64,000 nt of DNA from Candidatus Amarolinea dominans. GTDB taxonomy: Bacteria > Chloroflexota > Anaerolineae > SSC4 > Amarolineaceae. The notes under the pieces are model-generated. The model was not told where the DNA came from and ran no database searches. It was given only the letters and a program-made list of their open reading frames with translations. Below are positions 53,477 through 61,840 of the stretch, piece by piece. The DNA lies in the NCBI GenBank assembly GCA_016719785.1, contig JADJYJ010000008.1, positions 248,001-312,000 on the forward strand, written 5' to 3'. Position 1 is the first letter of the stretch; every line of letters starts with the position of its first letter. The position numbers and the translations under genes are program-made.

Positions 53477-53702
53477 AGATCGCCCTCCAGTCATCATAGA
53501 CAGCGTCTTCCTCGTTGTCCCATTCCTTTTCGAACGCTGACAGGCTCAAGTGGCGCCAATCGGCTTCTTCGTCGATTTCTTTCGTCAAAACGCTATCGAG
53601 CAGAAAGCGCGCCAGGAGCAATCGTTCTGTCAAGGTCAAACGCTCAGCAACATCGAGAACTTCGGCTATCCGTGCCGTTGCACCTACACTTAGGGCTGTC
53701 AT
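53457..53702 (-). CDS. Antitoxin-like protein (partner of a lost MazF-type toxin)
   Basis: 81 residues. The helical N-terminal part (VLDVAERLTLTERLLLARFLLD) and the acidic C-terminus ending EKEWDNEEDAVYDDWRAIYG resemble antitoxins encoded just before MazF/PemK toxins, whose acidic tail blocks the toxin site. The following toxin start overlaps its 3' end by 20 bases but the toxin is truncated. Family assignment is from pattern recognition only. Confidence 0.65.
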   Translation of the reverse strand: MTALSVGATARIAEVLDVAERLTLTERLLLARFLLDSVLTKEIDEEADWRHLSLSAFEKEWDNEEDAVYDDWRAIYGVPTR

Positions 53703-53791
53703 TAGAACCCTCCTTACCCTATACGATTTCCAATGACAGATTATACACCACCTGCCAAATTGCCCTGCTCAGACTTGGTCTTGCTTGGGAT

Positions 53792-56764
53792 TTACGCTTC
53801 TACGTCACCCGCCCCGTCCTGCGGGCTATCCGCCGGCGCGACTTCGCGGCCGTGTGAGCCGCCGGGGTCAGGGCCGACGATGCCTTCTTGCTCCATCAGT
53901 TCGATGAGGCGGGCGGCGCGGGTGTAGCCGATGCGCAGGCGGCGCTGGAGGAGGGAAACCGAGGCGCGGCCGGCTTCGCGCACGACGTTGACCGCTTCGT
54001 CGAAGAGGGCGTCGCGGGTCGGTTGCGCGCCAGCCTGACCGGCGAACATCTCGTCGAACAGCGGCGCTTGAATGACGGCGCCGGGCGGGGGCAGGGTGGT
54101 CTTCAGCAGTTCTTCGGTGGCCGCTGCGGACGGCGGCGCGGTGACCGGCGCCTGGCCTGGTGTGGCTGGCTGCGGCCAATTCACCGCGGGCTGCGCCGAG
54201 GAAGAAAAGCCGGGTGCGGGCGGCATGCGCAGCCCCGCGGGCGCGGACGGGGTCAGCGGACGGCTGGTCGGCGCCGGGGCGTCGAAACCGGCCGGGCTGT
54301 GCCACGTCACACCGGACGCGGAGGCGCCGGCGGGGGGGCGATTTTCTGCGGGTGCGCCGGCGGGCATCTGCGCTTCCACGGGCATCGAGACAGCCGCGGC
54401 GCCGGCAGGCTGCTGGTTTTGCCAATGCTCCACCAGGCGATGTAGCTCGCGGTCCGCGACGAAACAGCCCTGCAGACGCACCAGGTTGGGCGAGGTGGGG
54501 TCCATGAAGAGCATGTCACCGCGGCCCAGCAGGCGTTCCGCGCCCGGCTGATCCAGGATGACGCGTGAATCAATCTGGCTGGTGACGGCAAAGGCGATGC
54601 GGGCCGGGAAGTTGGCCTTGATGAGGCCGGTGACCACATCCACGCTGGGCCGCTGCGTCGCCAGGATCAGGTGGATGCCGGTGGCGCGGGCCATCTGCGC
54701 CAGGCGACAGATGTAACGCTCGACTTCATCTGGCGCGGCCATCATGAGATCGGCCAATTCGTCAATAATGATGACGATGAAGGGTAACGCGGTCTGGCCT
54801 TTGGCCGCTATCTTTTCGTTGAAGCTCTCGATGTTGCGCGCGCCGAGCTGGCTGAACATCTTGTAGCGGCGATCCATCTCACGCGTGGCCCAGGCCAGGA
54901 TCGGCACCACCCGATCCACCTCGGTGACCACCGGCGCAATCAGGTGCGGAATGCCGTTGTAGGTGGTCAACTCTACCCTCTTGGGGTCCACCATCAGCAG
55001 GCGCAGGGTGTCTGGCGTGTGATTGAACAGCAGGCTGGCAATGATCGTGTTGACGCAGACCGACTTACCGGAGCCGGTGGCGCCGGCGATGAGCAGGTGC
55101 GGCATCCGGGCCAGGTCGCCGACGGCCGGTTGACCGGAAACATCCTGCCCCAGGGGCAGTTTGAGGCGCGACTTGATGTTCAGATAGACTTCCGACTCCA
55201 TGACGCTGCGCAGGGTGACGAGAGCCGTCTGGCGGTTCGGCACCTCCAGACCCACGATGGAGCGCCCCGGCACCGGCGCTTCGATGCGGATGGGCGACGC
55301 TTCCAATGCCAGCGCCAGGTCGTTGGACAGGGCCTGAATGCGCGCCACTTTGATCTTGACATCCTTCTCGATGGTCTTGTCCAATGTCGCCATGAGCAGC
55401 TCGACCATCTGTGTTTCCAGTTGATCGGGCGCAGGCTGCTCCTGGCCCAAGCGCGCCAAGCGCGCCCGCGCCTCCGCCTCCCACTGCAAACGCTCGCCCC
55501 GCGGCAGGCTGCGCAGACGCTGCAGGGCCTCCTGCTGCATTTCGGTCTCGCTCTTGCGGTAACGCTTCTTGACGAAGTCAGGGCGCAGGCCAAACTGGGT
55601 GACGGCGGGGCCGCGATTGACCTCGACCACCGTCACCGGCACACCAAAGGCGCGCAGCGTATCTTCGATCAGGCGTGCGCGGCGCGCCAGGTCCTCCACG
55701 CTAAGCTCCTGATCTATGGCCTCATCCAGCATGTCCTCGATGAAGGGCAGTTGCCAGGACGGGCGATTCTCTGCGAACACGCCGGTGGGAGGGCGATTTT
55801 CTCCCATCGCGCCGGCGCTGATGGGCGGCAGGCGCGTCCCGCCCGCCCGTAATGGCGCGGCGCCGGGCGCTGTGAGTGTGGAGCCGCCCAGGCGATAGGC
55901 AGACGCAGCGCCGGCCGGCAGGCTGCCGATGACGCGCGGCTCCACCACCTCGACGCGGTCAGCGCCGGTCGGCTCGCGCCAGTGACCCAGCCAGGTGCGC
56001 GCGCGTTGCCAGATCGTGGGCGGCAGCGCAGCGGCGATGTCGGTAATAAAAGGCGGGTTGATGAGCAGCGGCAGCCCATCCGGCCCGACTTCGGCCGCCG
56101 GCAGCGGCTCGCCGCGCAGATAAGCGATGGCGCGGCGTGTGCGTGTCAGCCCGATCAGCGTCAACAGCCCCACCCCAGCCAACAGCAGGAGCACGATGGC
56201 CATGCCAGCCGGGCCAATGCCCCTGACCAGCAGGTCGGTCAGACTGAAACCGAGGCGCCCGCCGCCGCCGCCTTGCTCGGCCAGCAGTTCGGGATCGGCC
56301 GAATTCGCCAGCCAGTGCGCCAGCGCCTCGAACACGACAAAGAGCACTCCCAGGCCCACCAGGCGCGGCAGGGCCGGTGCGCGGTGGCTGGCCACTTTGC
56401 GCAACAGCAACCAGATGCCCACGCTGCCAAACAAGACCGGCGTCAGCCAGACGCCGACGCCGAAGCCCCGGCGCAGGACCTGGATCCAGCCTTCGGTCAA
56501 GGTGCCGCGCGGCGAAATCAGGCTGAAGAAGGTGATGACGGCCACGGCCAGAAGAATGACGCCCAGCGTATCGTCGCGCACCATGAATTCGAGGAAGCGA
56601 TCCACCTGCTCGCCCAGGTTGATGCCAGGCGGTTCCTCCGTGGCGGCGCGCCCGCGCGTTCCCGCGCCGCCACGCGGCGCCCGTGGCTTGCCGGCGCTCG
56701 CCGCCCTCGGTTTGCGGGTGTCCTTCTGGCTGCCCCCGCCCTTCTTGCTCACTGCCTTAGCCAT
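53792..56764 (-). CDS. ftsK: DNA translocase FtsK/SpoIIIE
   Basis: 990-residue septum-located DNA pump. Four membrane spans lie between about 65 and 210. A proline-rich linker follows, then the motor: Walker A GATGSGKS (561-568), Walker B FIVIIIDELADLMM, and ATQRPSVDVVTGLIKANFPA. The C-terminal gamma winged helix is at ~925-980 (RRLRIGYTRAARLIELMEQEGI). Residues ~400-465 carry a charged helical insert between alpha and beta domains. The linkers contain three ENRP(P/S) units (two at ~318-336, one near 800) encoded by the same 30-base repeat as in mutL. It starts 55 bases after RNase J ends. Confidence 0.95.
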   Translation of the reverse strand: MAKAVSKKGGGSQKDTRKPRAASAGKPRAPRGGAGTRGRAATEEPPGINLGEQVDRFLEFMVRDDTLGVILLAVAVITFFSLISPRGTLTEGWIQVLRRGFGVGVWLTPVLFGSVGIWLLLRKVASHRAPALPRLVGLGVLFVVFEALAHWLANSADPELLAEQGGGGGRLGFSLTDLLVRGIGPAGMAIVLLLLAGVGLLTLIGLTRTRRAIAYLRGEPLPAAEVGPDGLPLLINPPFITDIAAALPPTIWQRARTWLGHWREPTGADRVEVVEPRVIGSLPAGAASAYRLGGSTLTAPGAAPLRAGGTRLPPISAGAMGENRPPTGVFAENRPSWQLPFIEDMLDEAIDQELSVEDLARRARLIEDTLRAFGVPVTVVEVNRGPAVTQFGLRPDFVKKRYRKSETEMQQEALQRLRSLPRGERLQWEAEARARLARLGQEQPAPDQLETQMVELLMATLDKTIEKDVKIKVARIQALSNDLALALEASPIRIEAPVPGRSIVGLEVPNRQTALVTLRSVMESEVYLNIKSRLKLPLGQDVSGQPAVGDLARMPHLLIAGATGSGKSVCVNTIIASLLFNHTPDTLRLLMVDPKRVELTTYNGIPHLIAPVVTEVDRVVPILAWATREMDRRYKMFSQLGARNIESFNEKIAAKGQTALPFIVIIIDELADLMMAAPDEVERYICRLAQMARATGIHLILATQRPSVDVVTGLIKANFPARIAFAVTSQIDSRVILDQPGAERLLGRGDMLFMDPTSPNLVRLQGCFVADRELHRLVEHWQNQQPAGAAAVSMPVEAQMPAGAPAENRPPAGASASGVTWHSPAGFDAPAPTSRPLTPSAPAGLRMPPAPGFSSSAQPAVNWPQPATPGQAPVTAPPSAAATEELLKTTLPPPGAVIQAPLFDEMFAGQAGAQPTRDALFDEAVNVVREAGRASVSLLQRRLRIGYTRAARLIELMEQEGIVGPDPGGSHGREVAPADSPQDGAGDVEA
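54331..54360. repeat. ENRPP palindromic unit inside ftsK (C-terminal linker)
   Basis: GGGGGGGCGATTTTCTGCGG then GTGCGCCGGC; coding strand AGAPAENRPP. Same frame as the mutL units. Confidence 0.78.
55757..55816. repeat. Two tandem ENRP(P/S) units inside ftsK (N-terminal linker)
   Basis: GACGGGCGATTCTCTGCGAA, CACGCCGGTGGGAGGGCGAT, TTTCTCCCATCGCGCCGGCG. Coding strand AGAMGENRPP then TGVFAENRPS. The 30-base period is kept. Confidence 0.8.
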
Positions 56765-56782
56765 GCCGTGTCATCCTGAATG

Positions 56783-56820
56783 AAGTGCAAAGTGCAAAGT
56801 GCAAAGTGCAAAGTGCAAAT
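56783..56820. repeat. 7-base tandem repeat (AAGTGCA x5)
   Basis: Five copies of AAGTGCA in the 55-base gap between RNase J and ftsK. Changes in copy number would alter the distance between the two genes. Confidence 0.92.
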
Positions 56821-58460
56821 TATACTTCAACCACCAGCGGCAAAATCATCGGGCGGCGCCGCGTCTGCTGATAGAGGAAATCGGCCAGCACCTGTTTGAT
56901 GCGGTTGGAAAGGCTACCGTGCGGCGCGCTGTGCGCCACGGCCGCCCACACACGGTCACGCGCCTGGTTGAGCAGGTCGTCGCTCTCGTTGACGTTGACA
57001 AAGCCACGCGTCAAAATTTCGGGCGCGGCCACTACCTCACCTGTGGAGTCCATGGTGACGATGGCGACCACGAAACCATCCTGCGACAGATGATGGCGGT
57101 CACGCAGCACGACTTCGCTGATCTCGCCTACCGTCACGCCGTCTACGAGCACATGCCCTTCGGTCACGCGCTCACCGATCGTCAGGCCGGTCGTCTGCAC
57201 CTGCAGTACCTGACCGCTTTCGATGATCTGTACGTTCTCCGCGGCCATGCCCATTTCCAGGGCCAGGCGGGCGTGCAGCACCAGGTGACGGTACTCGCCG
57301 TGAATGGGTACAAAGAAGCGCGGCCGCGTCAGGCTGAAGAGGAGCTTATAATCCTCCTGGCTGCCATGACCCGACACATGCACATCCCCCAGGCCCGAAT
57401 AGTGTACATCCGCACCCAGGCGGAACAGGTTGTTGATCGTCCGATTGACCAGGACCTCATTGCCGGGAATGGGCGTCGCGGAGATGATGACCATGTCGCC
57501 GGGGCGAATCTTGAGATTGCGGTGTTCCCCCATTGCCATGCGCACCAGGGCCGACGTTGGCTCGCCCTGGCTGCCGGTGCAGACAACCGCCACCTGGTTC
57601 GCCGGCAGATTGTTGATCTGGTCCGTGCTCAACAGCTCATCGGCGGTTGCGTCCAGGTAGCCCAGTTGCGTCGCCATCTTCACATTGTTCACCATGCTGC
57701 GCCCCACCGTGCCCACGCGGCGGTTATAGCGCCGCGCGGTGGTGATCACCTGCTGCACGCGTGAGATGTTGGACGCAAAGGTTGCCACGATCACGCGACC
57801 GGCCGCCAGGCCGAAGAGGCGGTCGAACGCCAGGCCCACTTCCCGTTCTGAGGGGGTGAAGCCAGGGCGTTCCGCGTTGGTCGAATCGCTCAGCAACAAC
57901 AGCACGCCCCGATCGCCCAGCTCGCTCAGCTTGGCAAAATCGGTCAGCTTGCCGTCCACCGGGTGCGCGTCGAACTTATAGTCGGTCACATGCACCACCA
58001 GGCCCACCGGCGTCGTAATCGCCAGGCCTACAGCGTCCGGGATGCTGTGGCAGACATGGAAGAACTCCACCTTGAACGGGCCTAACTCCAGCACGTCCTT
58101 GGTGCTCACGGTATGCATCTGCGTCCCGGTGATGCGCGCCTCCCTGAGCTTGACCTCCACCAGGCCCCGCGTCAGGGGCGTGGCATAGACGGGCACCGGC
58201 AGTTCCGGCAGGATATAGGGCAGCGCGCCGATATGATCCTCATGCCCGTGGGTCAGGATGATGGCGCGCACCCACTCCTTGCGCTCGACCAGGTATTCGA
58301 TGTCGGGAATCACCACATCTACGCCGAGCATTTCGCTTTCGGGGAACATCAGCCCGGCATCAATGACCAGGATGTTTTTGTCGTATTCGATGACCAGCAT
58401 GTTCTTGCCAATCTCGCCCACACCGCCCAGCGGGATTACCCGCAGCATCTCAGGTTCCAA
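56820..58460 (-). CDS. rnj: Ribonuclease J
   Basis: 546-residue metallo-beta-lactamase/beta-CASP ribonuclease for mRNA decay and rRNA maturation (5'-3' exo and endo). The zinc-binding motif HGHEDHIG is at 71-78, with the further metal-ligand region FFHVCHSIPDAVGLAI. beta-CASP motifs (LLLSDSTNAERPG, VATFASNISRVQQVI, HVSGHGSQED) and the C-terminal domain follow. The start appears to be TTG 58460 with TGGAG eight bases upstream. It lies 17 bases after the reductase gene. Confidence 0.95.
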   Translation of the reverse strand: MEPEMLRVIPLGGVGEIGKNMLVIEYDKNILVIDAGLMFPESEMLGVDVVIPDIEYLVERKEWVRAIILTHGHEDHIGALPYILPELPVPVYATPLTRGLVEVKLREARITGTQMHTVSTKDVLELGPFKVEFFHVCHSIPDAVGLAITTPVGLVVHVTDYKFDAHPVDGKLTDFAKLSELGDRGVLLLLSDSTNAERPGFTPSEREVGLAFDRLFGLAAGRVIVATFASNISRVQQVITTARRYNRRVGTVGRSMVNNVKMATQLGYLDATADELLSTDQINNLPANQVAVVCTGSQGEPTSALVRMAMGEHRNLKIRPGDMVIISATPIPGNEVLVNRTINNLFRLGADVHYSGLGDVHVSGHGSQEDYKLLFSLTRPRFFVPIHGEYRHLVLHARLALEMGMAAENVQIIESGQVLQVQTTGLTIGERVTEGHVLVDGVTVGEISEVVLRDRHHLSQDGFVVAIVTMDSTGEVVAAPEILTRGFVNVNESDDLLNQARDRVWAAVAHSAPHGSLSNRIKQVLADFLYQQTRRRPMILPLVVEV

Positions 58461-58477
58461 GATTCTGTCTCCAATAA

Positions 58478-59467
58478 TTAGTGTAAATATCCCTGGATGA
58501 CCAGCCAGTCGAACGCTTCTTGAACAACCTGGCGCAGCGGCGTTTGAGGCAGGCCCAACTCACGGATGGCCTTCGACGGGTCGAAGTAAAAAGGCTCGGC
58601 GCCCAGGCGGATCAGGTCGGCGGTCACCGGCAGCGGCCAGGGCGACACCCGGCTTGCCAGGCCGGTCAGCGCGGCCAACGGCGCCACACTGACACGGGGC
58701 AGCACCAGGGTTGGCGCAGGCACACCGATCACCTCGCCGATCAGGCGGGCAAACGCGGGCACGCTCACATTCTGGCCGCCCAGCAGATAGCGCTCGCCCA
58801 CGCGACCGTGCGCTGCGGCCAGTAAATGCCCTGCGGCCACATCGGCCACGCCAATCACATTGACGCCGCCCGGCAGCACAAAGGGCAACTGGCGTTTATA
58901 GACACCCACGATGAGGCTGTCCGAGCCGAGGTTGACATCGCGCGGCCCCAGGATGACCGTAGGATTGACGATGACCGCGGGCAGGCCCTGCGCCACGTAT
59001 TCCTGCACGACCAGCTCGGCCAAATGTTTGCTGTGGCCATAGGGGAAACGGTTGGGGGAGACATTCCAGGTTTGCGCCTCGGTGGCCGGGCGACCCAGCG
59101 GTGGGATGCCGAGCGCGGCCGCCGACGAGGTGTGTACGACTCGCGGCACGCCGCCCGCCAACGCAGCCGCCATCACGTGACGCGTCCCCTCCACGTTGAC
59201 CTGGAACATGCGCTCACGGCTGCTGCGCCAATAGTCGGCCACACCCGCAGCGTGGTACACCACCTGGCAGCCTTCCATCGCTCGTTGGACAGAGTCACGG
59301 TCGAGCACATCGCCCAGCGCTGGTTCGAAGGTCAGCCCATCCAGCGCGTGCAGCCGGGATGAGGAGCGGTGCAGAACACGCACCCGCCAGCCCGTCTGCG
59401 TCAACGCGGCCACCAGGTTCGCGCCCACAAAACCAGTCGCTCCCGTCACCAACGCCAATTTCATCAT
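58478..59467 (-). CDS. NAD(P)-dependent epimerase/dehydratase-type reductase
   Basis: 329-residue extended SDR protein: cofactor motif TGATGFVGANL at 8-18, catalytic-type Ser in HTSSAAALGI, and YxxxK in FPYGHSKHLAEL. It resembles the HpnA/dihydroflavonol-reductase group. It starts three bases after the serine-palmitoyltransferase-like gene ends, so the two are cotranslated. In bacteria with sphingolipids a protein of this superfamily reduces 3-ketosphinganine, the product of that enzyme, and I suggest the same here. The alternative is a sugar or hopanoid-linked epimerase. Two adjacent ATGs (59467, 59464) are possible starts. Confidence 0.85.
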   Translation of the reverse strand: MMKLALVTGATGFVGANLVAALTQTGWRVRVLHRSSSRLHALDGLTFEPALGDVLDRDSVQRAMEGCQVVYHAAGVADYWRSSRERMFQVNVEGTRHVMAAALAGGVPRVVHTSSAAALGIPPLGRPATEAQTWNVSPNRFPYGHSKHLAELVVQEYVAQGLPAVIVNPTVILGPRDVNLGSDSLIVGVYKRQLPFVLPGGVNVIGVADVAAGHLLAAAHGRVGERYLLGGQNVSVPAFARLIGEVIGVPAPTLVLPRVSVAPLAALTGLASRVSPWPLPVTADLIRLGAEPFYFDPSKAIRELGLPQTPLRQVVQEAFDWLVIQGYLH

Positions 59468-59470
59468 TCC

Positions 59471-60736
59471 CTAAATCAACCCCATCTCCTTCCCCACCTT
59501 CGCAAACGTCTCGATCACCCGGTCCAGTTGTGCATTGTTGTGGGTTGCCATGTAGCTGGTGCGCAGGAGCGAAAGGTTGAGCGGCGCGGCCGGGGGCAGG
59601 ACAGGGTTGACGAACACGCCGGCTTCGAATAGGGCTTTCCAGACATGGAGGGTCAGCATATCGTCGCCGATGATGACCGGCACGATGGGCGTTTCGCTGT
59701 GGCCGGTGTTGAAGCCGAGGCTGGTGAGTCCGTCGCGCACGCGGGCCGCGTTGCGGATGACACGATCACAACGGTCCGGCTCCTCGCGCATGATTTTGAG
59801 CGCGGCCAGCGCGGCGGCCGTGTTGGACGGCGGCATCGAAGCGCTGAAGATGAAGGAGCGCGCCGCGTGTTTGATGTAAAAAATGATTTCTTCAGCGCCG
59901 GCGATGAAGCCGCCGAGCGAGGCGAAGGCTTTGCTGAAGGTACACATAATCAGGTCAACGTCCTGGGTCACGCCAAAATGGGCTGCGGTGCCCCGGCCTC
60001 CGGCCAGGATACCGACGGAGTGGGCATCGTCTACCATCAGGCGCGCGCCATAGCGTTGGCAAATGGGGATGTACTCCGGCAGCGGTGCGATGTCGCCACC
60101 CATGCTGAAGACGCCGTCCACCACCACCAGTTTACCACGACCGGCGGGCAGACCGGCCAGCACGCGCGCCAGATCGCGCGCATCGTTGTGCTTGAAGCGT
60201 TTCATCTCACCCAGGGCCAGCCGGCAGCCATCCACGATGCTGGCATGGTCGTCGCGATCAATCACCACATAATCATCCCGCCCCACGAGAGCAGAGATAG
60301 TGCCCAGGTTGACCTGAAAACCGGTGCTGAAGACCAGAGCTGCTTCTTTGCCCACAAACTCGGCCAGCTCACGCTCCAGTTGTTCGTGCATATCCAGGCT
60401 GCCATTCAGGAAGCGTGACCCCGTGCAACTCGTGCCAAAGCGCCTGATGGCTTCAAGCGCCGCCTCTTTGACCCGCGCATCGGTCGTCAATCCCAGGTAG
60501 TTGTTGGAGCCGGCCATGATCAAGCGGTGACCGTGGTACTCGACTTCGGTCCCGTCATTTTCCGACAAGGGCAAAAAGTACGGATAATAGCCCTGGGCCA
60601 TGGCCTGACGGGCTTCCATGAAGGCGCCATGACACTTGGCAAAAATATCCTTGCCCTGCGGCTCAACCACGGGGTTATCTACAGCAACCGCGCCGCTGCT
60701 GCTCATGGATTCAGACATAACCGCTGCACTCGACAT
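59471..60736 (-). CDS. Serine palmitoyltransferase-like alpha-oxoamine synthase
   Basis: 421-residue PLP enzyme condensing an amino acid with an acyl thioester. Seen: the N-terminal AQGYYPYFLPLSENDGTEVE, GSNNYLGLT, GTSCTGSRFLNGSLDMHEQL, the His stacking on PLP in DHASIVDG (164), DDAH (236-239) and the PLP lysine Lys269 in TFSKAFASLGGFIAG. The blocks AQGxYPYF, KHND, FSMGGDIAPLPEYI and HAARSFIFSASMPP match bacterial serine palmitoyltransferases better than KAS/BioF or Kbl. The start is at ATG 60736 with GGAGGAAAGC; an N-terminal extension to 60772 is possible. No acyl-carrier protein gene is adjacent. Confidence 0.85.
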   Translation of the reverse strand: MSSAAVMSESMSSSGAVAVDNPVVEPQGKDIFAKCHGAFMEARQAMAQGYYPYFLPLSENDGTEVEYHGHRLIMAGSNNYLGLTTDARVKEAALEAIRRFGTSCTGSRFLNGSLDMHEQLERELAEFVGKEAALVFSTGFQVNLGTISALVGRDDYVVIDRDDHASIVDGCRLALGEMKRFKHNDARDLARVLAGLPAGRGKLVVVDGVFSMGGDIAPLPEYIPICQRYGARLMVDDAHSVGILAGGRGTAAHFGVTQDVDLIMCTFSKAFASLGGFIAGAEEIIFYIKHAARSFIFSASMPPSNTAAALAALKIMREEPDRCDRVIRNAARVRDGLTSLGFNTGHSETPIVPVIIGDDMLTLHVWKALFEAGVFVNPVLPPAAPLNLSLLRTSYMATHNNAQLDRVIETFAKVGKEMGLI

Positions 60737-60816
60737 GCTTTCCTCCAGTCGGTATTTGTCTTGCGGGTGCAAAACACCGAGAATGACAAGAAGGGGTATA
60801 AGACCCTGACGGGCAA

Positions 60817-60846
60817 ATTATACCATGACACGCCCTGCTTCAACAA
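60817..60846 (-). promoter_or_regulatory. Promoter of the serine-palmitoyltransferase-like gene
   Basis: Minus strand TTGTTG (60846-60841), an 18-base spacer, TATAAT (60822-60817) preceded by TGG (extended -10). It lies 80 bases upstream of the start. Confidence 0.65.
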
Positions 60847-60850
60847 TAGC

Positions 60851-60889
60851 CGGCTGGGAGTGCAGGCGTCTCGCCCGCACTCCCAGCCG
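60851..60889. repeat. Inverted repeat CGGCTGGGAGTGC (terminator-like)
   Basis: Perfect 13-base arms CGGCTGGGAGTGC / GCACTCCCAGCCG around 13 bases. A further half copy, CGGCTGGGAGTGG, is at about 60918. It sits between the Ig-domain gene and the promoter of the next operon on the same strand, and may stop incoming transcription. Confidence 0.7.
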
Positions 60890-61000
60890 ATCCATGTCCC
60901 CAACGTGTTACGTTCGCCGGCTGGGAGTGGCGGTCAGGGTCTGTCAATTTTCAGAGGTGTTGAAAGAGTATGCGGCCAGCACGCCCGATGGATGAAAAAG

Positions 61001-61822
61001 TCACGGGGCCACCGTGATCATCACCTCTGCGCTGCTGACGAGGACATTGCCATTGGGACTAATCAGATCCGCACGCAGACGGTGTTGACCGCGTGCCAAC
61101 GGCTTGGTCAGTTTGAGTTGCCACGCGCCGCTGGCGTTCGAGTTTGCCTCGCCCAGCGCCTGCTGATCCACCAACACGCGAATCCGGCTATCGGGCATGG
61201 CAGAGCCGCTAATCGTTGGCGCGCTGCGCGCGTTCAGCCGCGTGCTGGCAGTGGGCGCCAGTACCTTGGGCGGCTCGGGCGCCAGAATAGTCACCAACAC
61301 CGGCGCCGAGCGTCCCAGGGGCCGCTGTTGCGCGTCGTTGGCCTGCGCGCGCAACAGGTGATCGCCTTCGGCCAGCGGGATGCTCAGATCAAGCGCCCAC
61401 GTGCCGTCAGCGCCGGCCACCGTCTGCCCGAGGCGGCGATTGTTGTCAAAAACCTGGACGGTGGCGCCGGCAGGCGCGGTGCCCGCGACGTGCGCCAGGG
61501 GCGTGGGGAATCGTGACCCGTGGCGCGGGGTCACAATCGCGAGCGGTGTGACGTCGGCCGGAGTGGTAGGTGTGATTGTACGGGTGACCGCCGGCGTTGT
61601 CTCGGGTGCTGCCGGCGGCGCGATCGTGATCACTGTTTGAACGACAGGGGGGACAGGGGGGCCGAGAGGCGTGGGCGTTGCCAGGGCCAGTTCGGACGCG
61701 CGACGCTGAATCGTGAAGTTGAACACGCTCAACAGCAGGAGCACGATGAGTGCGCCGGTGAGCAGGAGCACATTCAGGCGATCCAGCGGCCATTCCCAGA
61801 ATGGTGGGCGTTGTGGTTGCAT
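61001..61822 (-). CDS. Membrane-anchored protein with Ig-like domains
   Basis: 273 residues. Residues ~17-37 are a single membrane span (VLLLTGALIVLLLLSVF), then a Thr/Pro-rich stalk to about 95. Two bacterial Ig-like modules follow (TVQVFDNNRRLGQTVAGADG then TWALDLSIPLAEGDHLLRAQ; RIRVLVDQQALGEANSNASG then AWQLKLTKPLARGQHRLRAD). The protein is probably exposed outside the membrane. It lies 18 bases after the giant repeat protein gene, so the two are probably co-transcribed and may form an envelope structure. Function unknown. Confidence 0.75.
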   Translation of the reverse strand: MQPQRPPFWEWPLDRLNVLLLTGALIVLLLLSVFNFTIQRRASELALATPTPLGPPVPPVVQTVITIAPPAAPETTPAVTRTITPTTPADVTPLAIVTPRHGSRFPTPLAHVAGTAPAGATVQVFDNNRRLGQTVAGADGTWALDLSIPLAEGDHLLRAQANDAQQRPLGRSAPVLVTILAPEPPKVLAPTASTRLNARSAPTISGSAMPDSRIRVLVDQQALGEANSNASGAWQLKLTKPLARGQHRLRADLISPNGNVLVSSAEVMITVAP

Positions 61823-61840
61823 CGGCTTCTCCCTGAGCGT

